Origin: Desertimonas sp963733085
GTDB taxonomy: Bacteria > Actinomycetota > Acidimicrobiia > Acidimicrobiales > Ilumatobacteraceae
Reading direction: 5' to 3'
DNA length: 64,000 nt
Assembly: GCA_963733085.1 (NCBI GenBank)
Contig: CAVTBY010000013.1
Coordinates: forward strand, 1 to 64,000
Both the position numbers and the translations under genes were made by a program. A model generated the notes under the pieces. That model was given only the letters and a program-made list of their open reading frames with translations, was not told the origin of the DNA and ran no database searches. This document shows positions 27,703-36,134 of this stretch, one piece after another. Each line of letters starts with the position of its first letter. Positions within the stretch are counted from its first letter, which is position 1.

Positions 27703-28736
27703 AGCGGCAGGGTCGTTGGCCGTTCCCGCGCCAGCATCTCTGCGACGCCGGCCGCATCGACGCTGCCGACCGTTTCGCCGTCGCTGTTGTGGACGGCGAT
27801 CGGCGACGGATCAGCGAGCAACATCGGGATCAGGTCGGCCACTTTGGCCGTTGCGTCGGTGTGACGAGCACAGTCGCGTGCCGCCCCCATGACGCTCTGC
27901 GCGGTCAGCACTTCGGCTTGAGGGACGTGCGTCGTGAACTCACGCACGTAATTGGTTGCCGGATTGGCAACGACTTCCTCCGGGGTACCGATCTGGTCGA
28001 GCACGCCGTCTTTCATGATCGCGATGCGGTCGCCGAGCCGCAGCGCCTCGTCGAAGTCATGGGTGATGAACACCATCGTCCGTGGTCGCCGCAACTGCAT
28101 CGCGCACAGCTCGTCCTGCATGTCCCGGCGAATCAGCGGATCGAGCGCCGAGAACGGCTCGTCGAAGAACAGCACCTGGGGGTCGAGCACGAGCGCCCGG
28201 GCAAGGCCGACGCGCTGCTGCATGCCCCCCGACAACTGCTGGGGATAGTGGTTCGCCCAGGGGCCGAGGCCCACCGTTTCGAGCACGGCCGCCGCCTGCT
28301 GCCGACGCGCCGACTTCGGCACGCGTTGGACTTCTAGCCCGTAGGCGACGTTGTCGATGACCTTGCGGTGCGGGAACAGCCCGAAGTGCTGGAACACCAT
28401 CGAGAGCTTCGTGCGACGCAAGGTGCGCAAGGCGGCGGCGTCCATCGCGGTGACTTCGTCGCCGTCGATGCGCACCGTGCCTGAGGTCGGTTCGATGAGT
28501 CGTGACAGACAACGGATCAACGTCGACTTGCCACTGCCGGACAAGCCCATGACCACGAACGTCTCGCCGCGCTCGACGTCGAAGGACATGTCGCGGACGG
28601 CGATGGTCTGCCCGGTGACCCCTTGGATCTCCTGCCGCGACGCTCCGGCCGTGGCCATCTCGATCGCCCGCCGATGATCGCCGCTGCCGAACACCTTCCA
28701 CAGGTTGGCGACCTCGACCACCGTGTCGCGCGACAT
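27699..28736 (-). CDS. Glycine betaine/choline ABC transporter ATPase
   Basis: A 345-residue ProV/OpuAA-type ATPase: Walker A GLSGSGKST (residues about 63-71), Q loop VFQHFG, signature LSGGMQQR, Walker B VLFFDEP and H loop THDFDEA. The N-terminal insert (IEMATAGASRQEIQGVTG) is the ProV hallmark. The C-terminus from about 280 is a CBS-type region, in which ProV senses ionic strength. ATG 28736 is preferred to the longer frame because MSRDTVVEVANLWKVF matches family starts. The gene is first in the minus-strand operon and divergent from the binding-protein gene. Confidence 0.92.
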   Translation of the reverse strand: MSRDTVVEVANLWKVFGSGDHRRAIEMATAGASRQEIQGVTGQTIAVRDMSFDVERGETFVVMGLSGSGKSTLIRCLSRLIEPTSGTVRIDGDEVTAMDAAALRTLRRTKLSMVFQHFGLFPHRKVIDNVAYGLEVQRVPKSARRQQAAAVLETVGLGPWANHYPQQLSGGMQQRVGLARALVLDPQVLFFDEPFSALDPLIRRDMQDELCAMQLRRPRTMVFITHDFDEALRLGDRIAIMKDGVLDQIGTPEEVVANPATNYVREFTTHVPQAEVLTAQSVMGAARDCARHTDATAKVADLIPMLLADPSPIAVHNSDGETVGSVDAAGVAEMLARERPTTLPL

Positions 28737-28867
28737 GGGCGAAGAGTACTCTCGCCTGGTCTGCGTCAGCCCTTCGACGGCCGTGTTCCGCGTCGCGGGC
28801 GGGGTCCGCACTGTGGAACACTTGGCCAGCGTGGCGGCTCACGGCGAGTCGCCGGAGGAGGACAGGG

Positions 28868-29926
28868 ATGGAGCGCAGAAGGTTCCTGCAGATGATGTCC
28901 GCGGCGGCAGCAGCGGGTGCCGTCGGCACCGTGCCGGCCTGGGCCGTGGCGGCCGGTCGACGCACCCCGACGGCTGGTCGGCGCGTCGTCCGCCGTCCAC
29001 ACAGCGGCGACCTCCCGGGCATCGTGCTCGTACAGAACCCGTGGACCGCGTCGGCGCTCAACGCCGAGGTCGCCAAGATCCTCATCGAGGAGAACCTCGG
29101 CAACAGTGTCGAGATCACGGCAATCGATGAGAACACGATGTTTGCCGGGCTCGCCGCCGGAGACCTCGACTCGTGTCTCGAGGTCTGGCCGTCGGGCGTC
29201 ACCGCCGAGGAGCAGGCATATATCGACGACGCCACCGTGGTCCAGCTGGGTCCACTCGGTGCCGTCGGCCAGATCGGCTGGTACGTGCCGCGATACGTCC
29301 AGGAGCAGTTCCCCGAGACGGTGACCTGGGAGGGTTTCCTCGACCCCGAGGTGGCCAGCCAGTTCGCCAGCGCCGAAACCGGTGATCTCGGCCGCTTCCT
29401 CGGCACGGATCCGTCCTACTCGCAGTACGACGAGGCGATCATCGAGAATCTCGGCCTGCCGCTGCAAGTCGTCTTCTCCGGATCGGAGGCCGCCACCGTC
29501 GCGGCGCTCGACTCGGCGGTCGCGGCCGAGGAGCCGATCCTGATGTACTGGTGGGTGCCGACGGCGGCGGCGGCGAAGTACGACCTCGTCCCCGTCGAGC
29601 TGCCGGAGTACACCGACGAGTGCTACGCCGACCCGGCGGAAATCGCCTGCGCATATCCCGAGGACGTGCTCGTCAAGATTGCTGGCGCCCATCTCGCCGA
29701 CAAGGACCCGGCGGTGAACAACCTCCTCGCCTGGTTCACATTGACCAACGAGGATCAGTCCTCGATGCTGCCGGCCGTCGAGATCGACGGCGAGCCAGCG
29801 GCAGAGATCGCCGCCCAGTGGGTCGCCGACAACGAAGCGGTGTGGTCCGAGTGGCTGTCGGGAGACCCGCCGCCGTCGGTGCCGCCCTCGTCGACACCCG
29901 CGACCGCCCCGGCCACGACGGGCTGA
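28868..29926 (+). CDS. Betaine/choline ABC transporter substrate-binding protein
   Basis: A 352-residue OpuAC-like periplasmic-binding protein. The N-terminus (MERRRFLQMMSAAAAAGAVG) has an RRRFL cluster before a hydrophobic stretch, resembling a Tat signal. The mature part has NPWTASALNAEVAKILIEEN, Trp and aromatic positions (EVWPSG, YWWVPT, GWYVP) that in this fold build the aromatic box binding the trimethylammonium head, and a Pro/Thr-rich tail. GGAGGAGG lies just upstream. It is encoded divergently from the transporter's ATPase, with a 131-base shared control region. Confidence 0.88.
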   Translation: MERRRFLQMMSAAAAAGAVGTVPAWAVAAGRRTPTAGRRVVRRPHSGDLPGIVLVQNPWTASALNAEVAKILIEENLGNSVEITAIDENTMFAGLAAGDLDSCLEVWPSGVTAEEQAYIDDATVVQLGPLGAVGQIGWYVPRYVQEQFPETVTWEGFLDPEVASQFASAETGDLGRFLGTDPSYSQYDEAIIENLGLPLQVVFSGSEAATVAALDSAVAAEEPILMYWWVPTAAAAKYDLVPVELPEYTDECYADPAEIACAYPEDVLVKIAGAHLADKDPAVNNLLAWFTLTNEDQSSMLPAVEIDGEPAAEIAAQWVADNEAVWSEWLSGDPPPSVPPSSTPATAPATTG

Positions 29927-29990
29927 TCGTTCTGGGCGGCGTCCAGTCCGGAAGTCGGGGGTTCGGCCGCGCAGATCGCGATCTGAACCG

Positions 29991-30731
29991 ATGAGCAACG
30001 TCCAGTCGGTCGAGCGGGCCGTCGCCATCTTGCGGTGCCTCGCCGGTGCTGAAGCCGGAGTCACGCAGATCGCCGAAGTCGTCGACCTCCCCAAGAGCAC
30101 GGTGTCGCGCCTGCTGTCGACGCTGCAAGCCCTCGGGGCCGTCGTTCAGACCGCAGATGGGTTCCGGATCGGTCCGCTGATTGGCGACCTGGCGAACGGC
30201 ACCGGTCGGCACGACGATCTCATCACCCTCGCCCGGCCGATCCTCGCCGCGCTCGTCGATTGGAGTGGCGAGGACGCCGGTCTGGCGGTGCTCGATCACG
30301 ACACGGCGCTCTATCTCGCCCAAGTCAGCGCCACCGGAGAAGTCCAGATGCGGGACTGGACGGGCGAACGTGTCCCGCCACACTGCGTCTCGTCCGGGCT
30401 GGTGCTGCTGGCCAACGCTCCCGAGGCGGATCGCGAGCGGATCCTCGCGGGACCGCTGCCCCGCCTGACCCCGCAAACGGTCGTCGCCCCGGCGAAGCTC
30501 CGTCGGCGCGTCGCGGCGATCCGCCGTCGCGGCAGCGAGTGGGTCTACGGGGAGTTCGCCACCGATATCAACTCGGTCGCCGCACCCGTGGTCGGCGCCG
30601 ACGGCCACGCCATCGCCGCGTTGCACATCCATGGGCCGTCCTACCGCTTTCCCGGCGACGCCGACCCGGAGGAGATCGCCGCCAGGGTGGTCGGCGCCGC
30701 GCAGCAATTCAGTCGCCGGCTGGCGCGATGA
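29991..30731 (+). CDS. IclR-family transcriptional regulator
   Basis: A 246-residue regulator. Residues 3-65 form the winged HTH (SVERAVAILRCLAGAEAGVT, then VDLPKSTVSRLLSTLQALGA). The effector domain follows (ALYLAQVSATGEVQMRDWTG, GEFATDINSVAAPVVGADGH). IclR proteins sense small carboxylates or aromatic compounds. From position, the effector here may be choline, betaine or a demethylation product, and the target the 28,737-28,867 divergent promoter. Its TGA overlaps the ATG of the dehydrogenase gene. Confidence 0.9.
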   Translation: MSNVQSVERAVAILRCLAGAEAGVTQIAEVVDLPKSTVSRLLSTLQALGAVVQTADGFRIGPLIGDLANGTGRHDDLITLARPILAALVDWSGEDAGLAVLDHDTALYLAQVSATGEVQMRDWTGERVPPHCVSSGLVLLANAPEADRERILAGPLPRLTPQTVVAPAKLRRRVAAIRRRGSEWVYGEFATDINSVAAPVVGADGHAIAALHIHGPSYRFPGDADPEEIAARVVGAAQQFSRRLAR

Positions 30732-32411
30732 GGTCGTCCTACGACTTCGTCATCGTCGGCGGTGGGTCGGCCGGCTGCGTTCTCGCCAACCGGCTCAGCG
30801 CCGACCCGGCCACGAGCGTTCTCGCGCTCGAGGCCGGGCGGCCCGATTACCGGTGGGACGTGCTGATCCACATGCCGGCGGCGCTGATGATGCCGAGCGG
30901 AAACCGCTTCTACGACTGGCGGTACGAGAGCGAGCCGGAGCCGTTCATGGCGGGAAGGAAGATCTCCCACACGAGGGGCAGGGTGCTCGGTGGCTCGTCG
31001 AGCATCAACGGGATGATCTTCCAGCGCGGCAATCCGCTCGACTACGAGCGTTGGGCGGCCGATCCCGGTATGGACGAGTGGGACTACGCCCACTGCCTCC
31101 CTTATTTCAAGCGGATGGAGGACTGCCGTGCCGGCGCCGACGACTATCGGGGAGCCGGTGGACCGCTCCTGCTCGAGCGAGGCGAGGCGAGCAACCCGCT
31201 GTTCGGCGCCTTCTTCGACGCAGTCCAGCAAGCCGGCTACGAGCTGACCGACGATGTCAACGGCTACCGCCAGGAGGGATTTGCCCGCTTCGACCGGAAC
31301 GTCCACAACGGCCGCCGGCTCAGCGCGGCGGGCGCGTACTTGCACCCCGTGATGGACAGGCCGAACCTCGACGTGGTCACGCGAGCGACCGTGATGGGAG
31401 TTCGCTTCGACGGGCTGCGGGCCACCGGCGTCGAGTACCGCACGTGGAGGGGTACACCGCACGTCGTGACCGCCGGCGAGGTGATCCTCTGCGGTGGGGC
31501 GTTCAACTCGCCGCAGTTGCTCCAGGTGTCGGGGGTCGGTGATGCCGACCACCTGCGCAGCGTCGGTGTGCCGGTCGTCCACCACCTGCCTGGCGTCGGT
31601 GCCAACCTGCAGGACCACCTCGAGGTCTATGTCCAGCACGCGGCAAGCCAGCCGGTGTCGCTCAACCCGCTGCTGGCGTGGCGACGGCGGCCGTGGATCG
31701 GGCTTCAGTGGCTCGCCCGGCGCGGCCCCGGCACGACGAACCACTTCGAGGCCGGCGGGTTCGTCCGCAGCAACGACGAGGTCGCCTACCCGAACCTGAT
31801 GTTCCACTTCCTGCCCATCGCCGTGCGCTACGACGGGTCTCGGCCACCCGCCCCGCACGGCTACCAGGTTCATGTCGGGCCGATGTACTCCGACGTGCGC
31901 GGCTCGGTCCGCATCACCGCGCCCGACGCGAGGGTCAAGCCGGCGCTGCGTTTCAACTACCTGTCGACGCCGAACGACCGCCGCGAGTGGGTCGAGGCGA
32001 TCGGCGTCGCCCGTGACATCCTCGGCCAGCGTGCGTTCGCCCCGTTCGACGCCGGCGAGGTGTCGCCAGGTCCGGACGTGCGCGACGGACGAGGAGATCC
32101 TCGACTGGGTGGCACGAGACGCCGAGACCGCACTGCACCCGTCGTGCACGTGCGCGATGGGTGTGGGCGATCAGTCGGTCGTCGACCCGCGCACGTTGCG
32201 CGTCCACGGCATCGATGGGCTGCGCGTCGTCGACGCTTCCGTGATGCCGTACGTCACCAACGGCAACATCTACGCCCCGGTGATGATGATCGCCGAGAAG
32301 GCCGCCGACCTGATCCTCGGCAACCCGCCACTGGCGCCTGACCGCGTGCGTTTCTACCGTCATGCCGACGGACCGACTCGTTCCACGATGCGGGCGGGTT
32401 CCGGATCGTGA
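30728..32411 (+). CDS. GMC oxidoreductase, choline dehydrogenase-like, one frameshift
   Basis: About 560 residues. The FAD loop is YDFVIVGGGSAGCVLANRLS at residues 5-24, followed by the GMC signature (TRGRVLGGSSSINGMIFQRG) and the second signature GAFNSPQLLQVSGVG. At about 32,083 one base is missing. The continuation carries the active-site His in LHPSCTCAMG and the C-terminal FAD contact MPYVTNGNIYAPVMMIAEKA. BetA-type enzymes oxidise choline to betaine aldehyde and can carry on to betaine. No betaine aldehyde dehydrogenase gene is in the window. Choline specificity is inferred from context. Confidence 0.85.
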
Positions 32412-32423
32412 GAAGCTGGTGAC

Positions 32424-33146
32424 GTGACGGACGAGCAAGAGATCGATCTCGCCCTGTTGTCGGACGAGGATCTCGTCAAGCAGATGCACGACGATCTCTA
32501 CGACGGGCTTGCCGATGAGATCGTCGAGGGGACGACGATCCTTCTCGATCGTGGCTGGAGCGCCGACCGCGTGCTCGACGAGTCACTCGTCGAGGGGATG
32601 CGCATCGTCGGCATCGACTTCCGTGATGGCATCCTCTTCGTCCCCGAGGTTCTGCTCGCCGCCAACGCGATGAAGGCCGGGATGGCGATCCTCCGCCCGC
32701 TGCTCGCCGAGACCGGGGCCGAGCCGATCGGGAAGGTCGTGATCGGCACCGTCAAGGGCGACATCCACGACATCGGCAAGAACCTCGTGGCGATGATGCT
32801 CGAGGGTGCTGGCTTCGAGGTCTTCGACATCGGCATCAACAGCGACGTCGACAAGTACCTCGCCGCCATCGAGGAGCACAAGCCGGACATCCTCGGCCTC
32901 TCGGCACTGCTGACGACGACGATGCCGTACATGAAGGTCGTCGTCGACACACTCGTGAGCAAGGGGATGCGCGACGACTACATCGTGCTCGTCGGCGGTG
33001 CTCCGCTCAATGAGGACTTCGGCAAGGCGGTCGGTGCCGACGCCTACTGCCGCGACGCCTCCGTCGCTGCCGAGACGGCGACCCAGCTGGTCACCGCCCG
33101 CCGTGCCCGCCTTGCGAACGAGCCACCGGGTCCATCGGTGCGATGA
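32424..33146 (+). CDS. Corrinoid (B12-binding) methyl-carrier protein, MtbC/MttC-like
   Basis: A 240-residue protein with the two domains of methyltransferase corrinoid carriers: a four-helix cap (residues 12-100, with FVPEVLLAANAMKAGMAILR) and a Rossmann B12 domain with the cobalt-ligand motif GDIHDIGKN, the SALLTTTM loop and LVGGAPLN. The corrinoid accepts a methyl group from a substrate-specific methyltransferase and hands it to an acceptor. It overlaps the DUF1638 gene by four bases. The methyltransferase is encoded four genes downstream. Confidence 0.93.
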   Translation: MTDEQEIDLALLSDEDLVKQMHDDLYDGLADEIVEGTTILLDRGWSADRVLDESLVEGMRIVGIDFRDGILFVPEVLLAANAMKAGMAILRPLLAETGAEPIGKVVIGTVKGDIHDIGKNLVAMMLEGAGFEVFDIGINSDVDKYLAAIEEHKPDILGLSALLTTTMPYMKVVVDTLVSKGMRDDYIVLVGGAPLNEDFGKAVGADAYCRDASVAAETATQLVTARRARLANEPPGPSVR

Positions 33147-33751
33147 CGAGAAACCCAACGCCCCTAGTCATCGCCTGTGGCGCGTTGGCCACGGAGTTGC
33201 GCGTGGTGCTCGCCGGGCAGGGGCTCGATGACATCGAGATTCGATTCCTCCCAGCCAATCTGCACAACCGTCCGGAACGGATCGTGCCAGCCATTCGCGA
33301 GTTGATCGATGCCGAGGCGTTGGGCCGGACCGTTTTCATCGCCTACGCCGATTGCGGCACTGGCGGAGCGCTGGACGCATTTCTCCGCGATCACCCTCAG
33401 ATCCACCGACTGCCCGGCGCACACTGCTACGAGTTCTTCGCCGGCAGTGACCGGTTCTCCGCGTTGCACGACGCCGAGCCGGGAACGTTCTACCTCACCG
33501 ATTTTCTGGCCAAGCACTTCGATGCCCTCGTCTGGCAGGGACTCGGGCTCGACCGCCATCCGTCGCTGCGTGACCAGTACTTCGCCAACTACCGCCGTCT
33601 CGTCCTGTTGTCCCAGAGTGACGATCCCGCCGTGCTCGAAGCCGCCACCGCCGCCGCCGATCGCCTCGGGCTCGAGTTCCGCCATGAGCACACCGGGCTC
33701 GACCAGTTCAGCGCGGCGGTCGCCATCGGGCTTCGCCCCAAGGTCGCGTGA
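33143..33751 (+). CDS. DUF1638 protein of the corrinoid module
   Basis: A 202-residue soluble protein beginning VIACGALATELRVVL with FIAYADCGTGGALDAFL and HCYEFFAGSDRF, the conserved Cys, Asp and His/Tyr-Glu-Phe-Phe positions of DUF1638. The family is repeatedly found beside corrinoid carriers and DUF4445 activators, as here, but has no proven activity. The conserved Cys (residues about 12 and 71) and acidic positions suggest a metal or cofactor site (inference). The start overlaps the corrinoid gene and the stop is one base before the next gene. Confidence 0.85.
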   Translation: MTRNPTPLVIACGALATELRVVLAGQGLDDIEIRFLPANLHNRPERIVPAIRELIDAEALGRTVFIAYADCGTGGALDAFLRDHPQIHRLPGAHCYEFFAGSDRFSALHDAEPGTFYLTDFLAKHFDALVWQGLGLDRHPSLRDQYFANYRRLVLLSQSDDPAVLEAATAAADRLGLEFRHEHTGLDQFSAAVAIGLRPKVA

Positions 33752-33752
33752 C

Positions 33753-34058
33753 ATGCCTCGACAGCGCAACGAAGTCGTTGTCATCATGTGGCGGGACATT
33801 CCCGCCCAGGTCAACGGCCAGGCTGGGCGAGTCCGGCACCAAGTTGTGCTCGATGCGAAGTTCCAGCGGGCGATCGACCGGGCCAAGCGCAAGGCGCGCA
33901 TCGTCACCGCCCAGGACGACGTCGCCCAGTGGCGCCGCGTCAGCACGCCCTGCGACGGCGATCCAGCGCAAGCTGCCCAGGACACGGCCGACCGGCTCGC
34001 CGCCGAGTACTCCGAGGAACGCCTCGGCAAGCTCGCCTACAACGGCGGCTCGGAATGA
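33753..34058 (+). CDS. PF13769-type 'virulence factor' domain protein
   Basis: A 101-residue protein beginning EVVVIMWRDIPAQVNGQAGR, the conserved core of the family named virulence factor (PF13769). The name is historical; here it is embedded in a corrinoid demethylation operon, overlapping the DUF4445 gene by four bases. It is small, basic and lacks a signal or membrane segment. A role as a chaperone or accessory in corrinoid methyl transfer is a guess from the constant company of these genes. Confidence 0.8.
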   Translation: MPRQRNEVVVIMWRDIPAQVNGQAGRVRHQVVLDAKFQRAIDRAKRKARIVTAQDDVAQWRRVSTPCDGDPAQAAQDTADRLAAEYSEERLGKLAYNGGSE

Positions 34059-36049
34059 GCGAGAAACATCGGGTGGTGTTCACGCCGTCGGGCCTTTCGG
34101 GAGACGTCGTCGACGGCACCACGGTGCTCGCCGCGGCTCGCCAACTCGGCGTCGACCTCGACAGCGTGTGTGGCGGTCGCGGCATCTGCGGTCGCTGCCA
34201 GGTCGTCCCGTCGATCGGCACGTTCGCCAAGTGGAAGATCACGACCACCGGTGACGAGCTCGATGGCTGGTCGGCGCTCGAACGGGACTATCGCGGCAAC
34301 CGCCCACTCGCCACCGGACATCGCCTCGGTTGCGCCGCGCCGATCCACGGCGACGCCGTCATCGATGTGCCGGCGGAGAGCCAGGTGCACCGTCAAGTCG
34401 TTCGCAAGGAGCTGCGCGACCTCGACCTGCCCCAGCTCGCTGTCGACCCAGTGTTCGCCCTGCGTTATGTCGAAGTCGCTGCGGCCCAGCTCGGCTCGGC
34501 CCTGTCGGCCGCCGAGCTCGTGATCGCCGCGGTCGCCGAGCAACACGGTGATGTCGTCGACGCCCTCACCGCCAGCGTGCTGCCACACGTCCACGGGGCG
34601 ATCGCCGGCGGCACGGCGACCGTGGCAATTCGGGACGCCAAGATCGTCGCCGTCTGGCCCGGATTCGTCGACGAGGCCTACGGCGTCGCCGTCGACGTCG
34701 GCTCGACCACGATCGCCGGCCACCTCTGCGCGCTGTTCGGTGGGGACGTCCTATCGAGCGGTGGTCGGATGAACCCACAGATCCGCTTCGGCGAGGACCT
34801 GATGAGCCGCGTGTCCTACGTGATGATGAACCCCGGCGGTGATCGCCAGCTCACGGCGGCCGTTCGTGAAGCGATCGATGAACTGATCGGCGAGTTGCTC
34901 ATCGCTGCCGACGTTCGCCGAGAACAGGTCCTCGAGGTCGTCATCGTCGGCAACCCGATCATGCACCACCTCGTGCTCGGCATCGACCCGACCCCACTCG
35001 GGAGCGCCCCGTTCACGTTGGCGACGAACGCACCCGTCACGGCACCGGCCGATGATCTCGAGCTCGACCTGCCGTTTGCCTCCTTCTACACCGGCCCGTG
35101 CATCGCCGGTCATGTCGGGGCCGACGCCGCGGCCATGGTCCTCGTTGAGGGCCCCCACCGCAGCGACGAGATGCGACTCGTCGTCGACATCGGCACCAAC
35201 GCCGAGATCGTCCTCGGCAATCGACACCGCCAGCTCGCCGCGTCCAGCCCCACCGGCCCGGCGTTCGAAGGCGCGCAGATCAGCTGTGGACAGCGAGCAA
35301 CTGCCGGCGCCGTCGAGGGCGTGCGAATCGAATCCGATTCGTTGGACGCTCGGGTGAAGGTGATCGGCGTCGACCGATGGAGCGACGAGGCCGGTTTCGA
35401 CGTGGCGGTCGCAGCGACCGGAGTCACCGGGCTGTGTGGGTCGGGAATCATCGACCTGCTCGCCGAGATGTTCCTCGCCGGGATCATCGACGCCGACGGG
35501 ACGATCCTCGGCGAGAACACGGCGAGGACCGATCGGGTCGTGGCCGACGGCCGGACCTACCGATACGTCTTCTATCGCGACGCCCGGACCGAGCTGTCGA
35601 TCACCCAGAACGACGTCCGGGCCGTGCAGCTCGCCAAGGCGGCCCTGCGCGCCGGTGTCGACCTGCTGCTCGAACACGCCGGCAAGCCGGCGGTCGCCGA
35701 CATCCGGCTCGCCGGCGCATTCGGCGCTCACATCGACCCGCTCCACGCCCTGATCCTCGGACTCGTTCCTGACTGTCCGCTCGACGGCGTCAAGTCGGTC
35801 GGCAACTCCGCCGGTGCGGGGGCGGTGATGGCCCTGCTCTCGGCAGCAGCCCGTCGCGAGATGGAGGACGCGGTGCGCAACATCGAAAAGATCGAGACGG
35901 CGACGGAGCCACGCTTCCAGGAGTTGTTCGTCGCGGCGATGGCACTCCCCCATGCGTCGGCGCCGACCGACCACCTCGCCGACTTGGTCAGGCTCCCTGA
36001 CCGCCCGGCATCGATGGGAGTAGGTCGACGGCGGAGGAGGAACCGATGA
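34055..36049 (+). CDS. DUF4445 ferredoxin-ASKHA protein, reductive activator of corrinoid proteins
   Basis: A 664-residue RACo/RamA-like activator. The N-terminal [2Fe-2S] ferredoxin domain shows CGGRGICGRC followed by the last ligand in GHRLGCAAP. A linker region follows, and from about 205 the ASKHA/DUF4445 ATPase domain with YGVAVDVGSTTIAGHL, VVIVGNPIMHH, VVDIGTNAEIV, GLCGSGIID and AGAFGAHID. It uses ATP to drive reduction of inactive cob(II)alamin on the carrier back to cob(I)alamin, a need in any corrinoid methyl system, especially under air. The Arg-rich last 15 residues are unusual. Confidence 0.9.
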   Translation: MSEKHRVVFTPSGLSGDVVDGTTVLAAARQLGVDLDSVCGGRGICGRCQVVPSIGTFAKWKITTTGDELDGWSALERDYRGNRPLATGHRLGCAAPIHGDAVIDVPAESQVHRQVVRKELRDLDLPQLAVDPVFALRYVEVAAAQLGSALSAAELVIAAVAEQHGDVVDALTASVLPHVHGAIAGGTATVAIRDAKIVAVWPGFVDEAYGVAVDVGSTTIAGHLCALFGGDVLSSGGRMNPQIRFGEDLMSRVSYVMMNPGGDRQLTAAVREAIDELIGELLIAADVRREQVLEVVIVGNPIMHHLVLGIDPTPLGSAPFTLATNAPVTAPADDLELDLPFASFYTGPCIAGHVGADAAAMVLVEGPHRSDEMRLVVDIGTNAEIVLGNRHRQLAASSPTGPAFEGAQISCGQRATAGAVEGVRIESDSLDARVKVIGVDRWSDEAGFDVAVAATGVTGLCGSGIIDLLAEMFLAGIIDADGTILGENTARTDRVVADGRTYRYVFYRDARTELSITQNDVRAVQLAKAALRAGVDLLLEHAGKPAVADIRLAGAFGAHIDPLHALILGLVPDCPLDGVKSVGNSAGAGAVMALLSAAARREMEDAVRNIEKIETATEPRFQELFVAAMALPHASAPTDHLADLVRLPDRPASMGVGRRRRRNR

Positions 36050-36110
36050 GCGAGCGAAGCGAGCTCATGTCGGCCGAGCGAGCGCCAGCGAGCCGGACGA
36101 CGATGGGGTT

Positions 36111-36127
36111 CGGGGGCGCAGCCCCCG
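36111..36127 (+). repeat. GC hairpin in the spacer between activator and methyltransferase genes
   Basis: CGGGGGC and GCCCCCG around a GCA loop form a perfect seven-base stem. The spacer 36050-36134 is repetitive (GAGCGAGCG, GCGAGC). This resembles the GC-rich spacer repeats common between actinobacterial genes. It may reduce read-through into the last gene. Confidence 0.4.
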
Positions 36128-36134
36128 GGACGTT

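Noticed and set aside
33753..34058. Virulence gene
   Set aside because: The family name is historical. The context is a corrinoid methyl-transfer operon and nothing else suggests pathogenicity.
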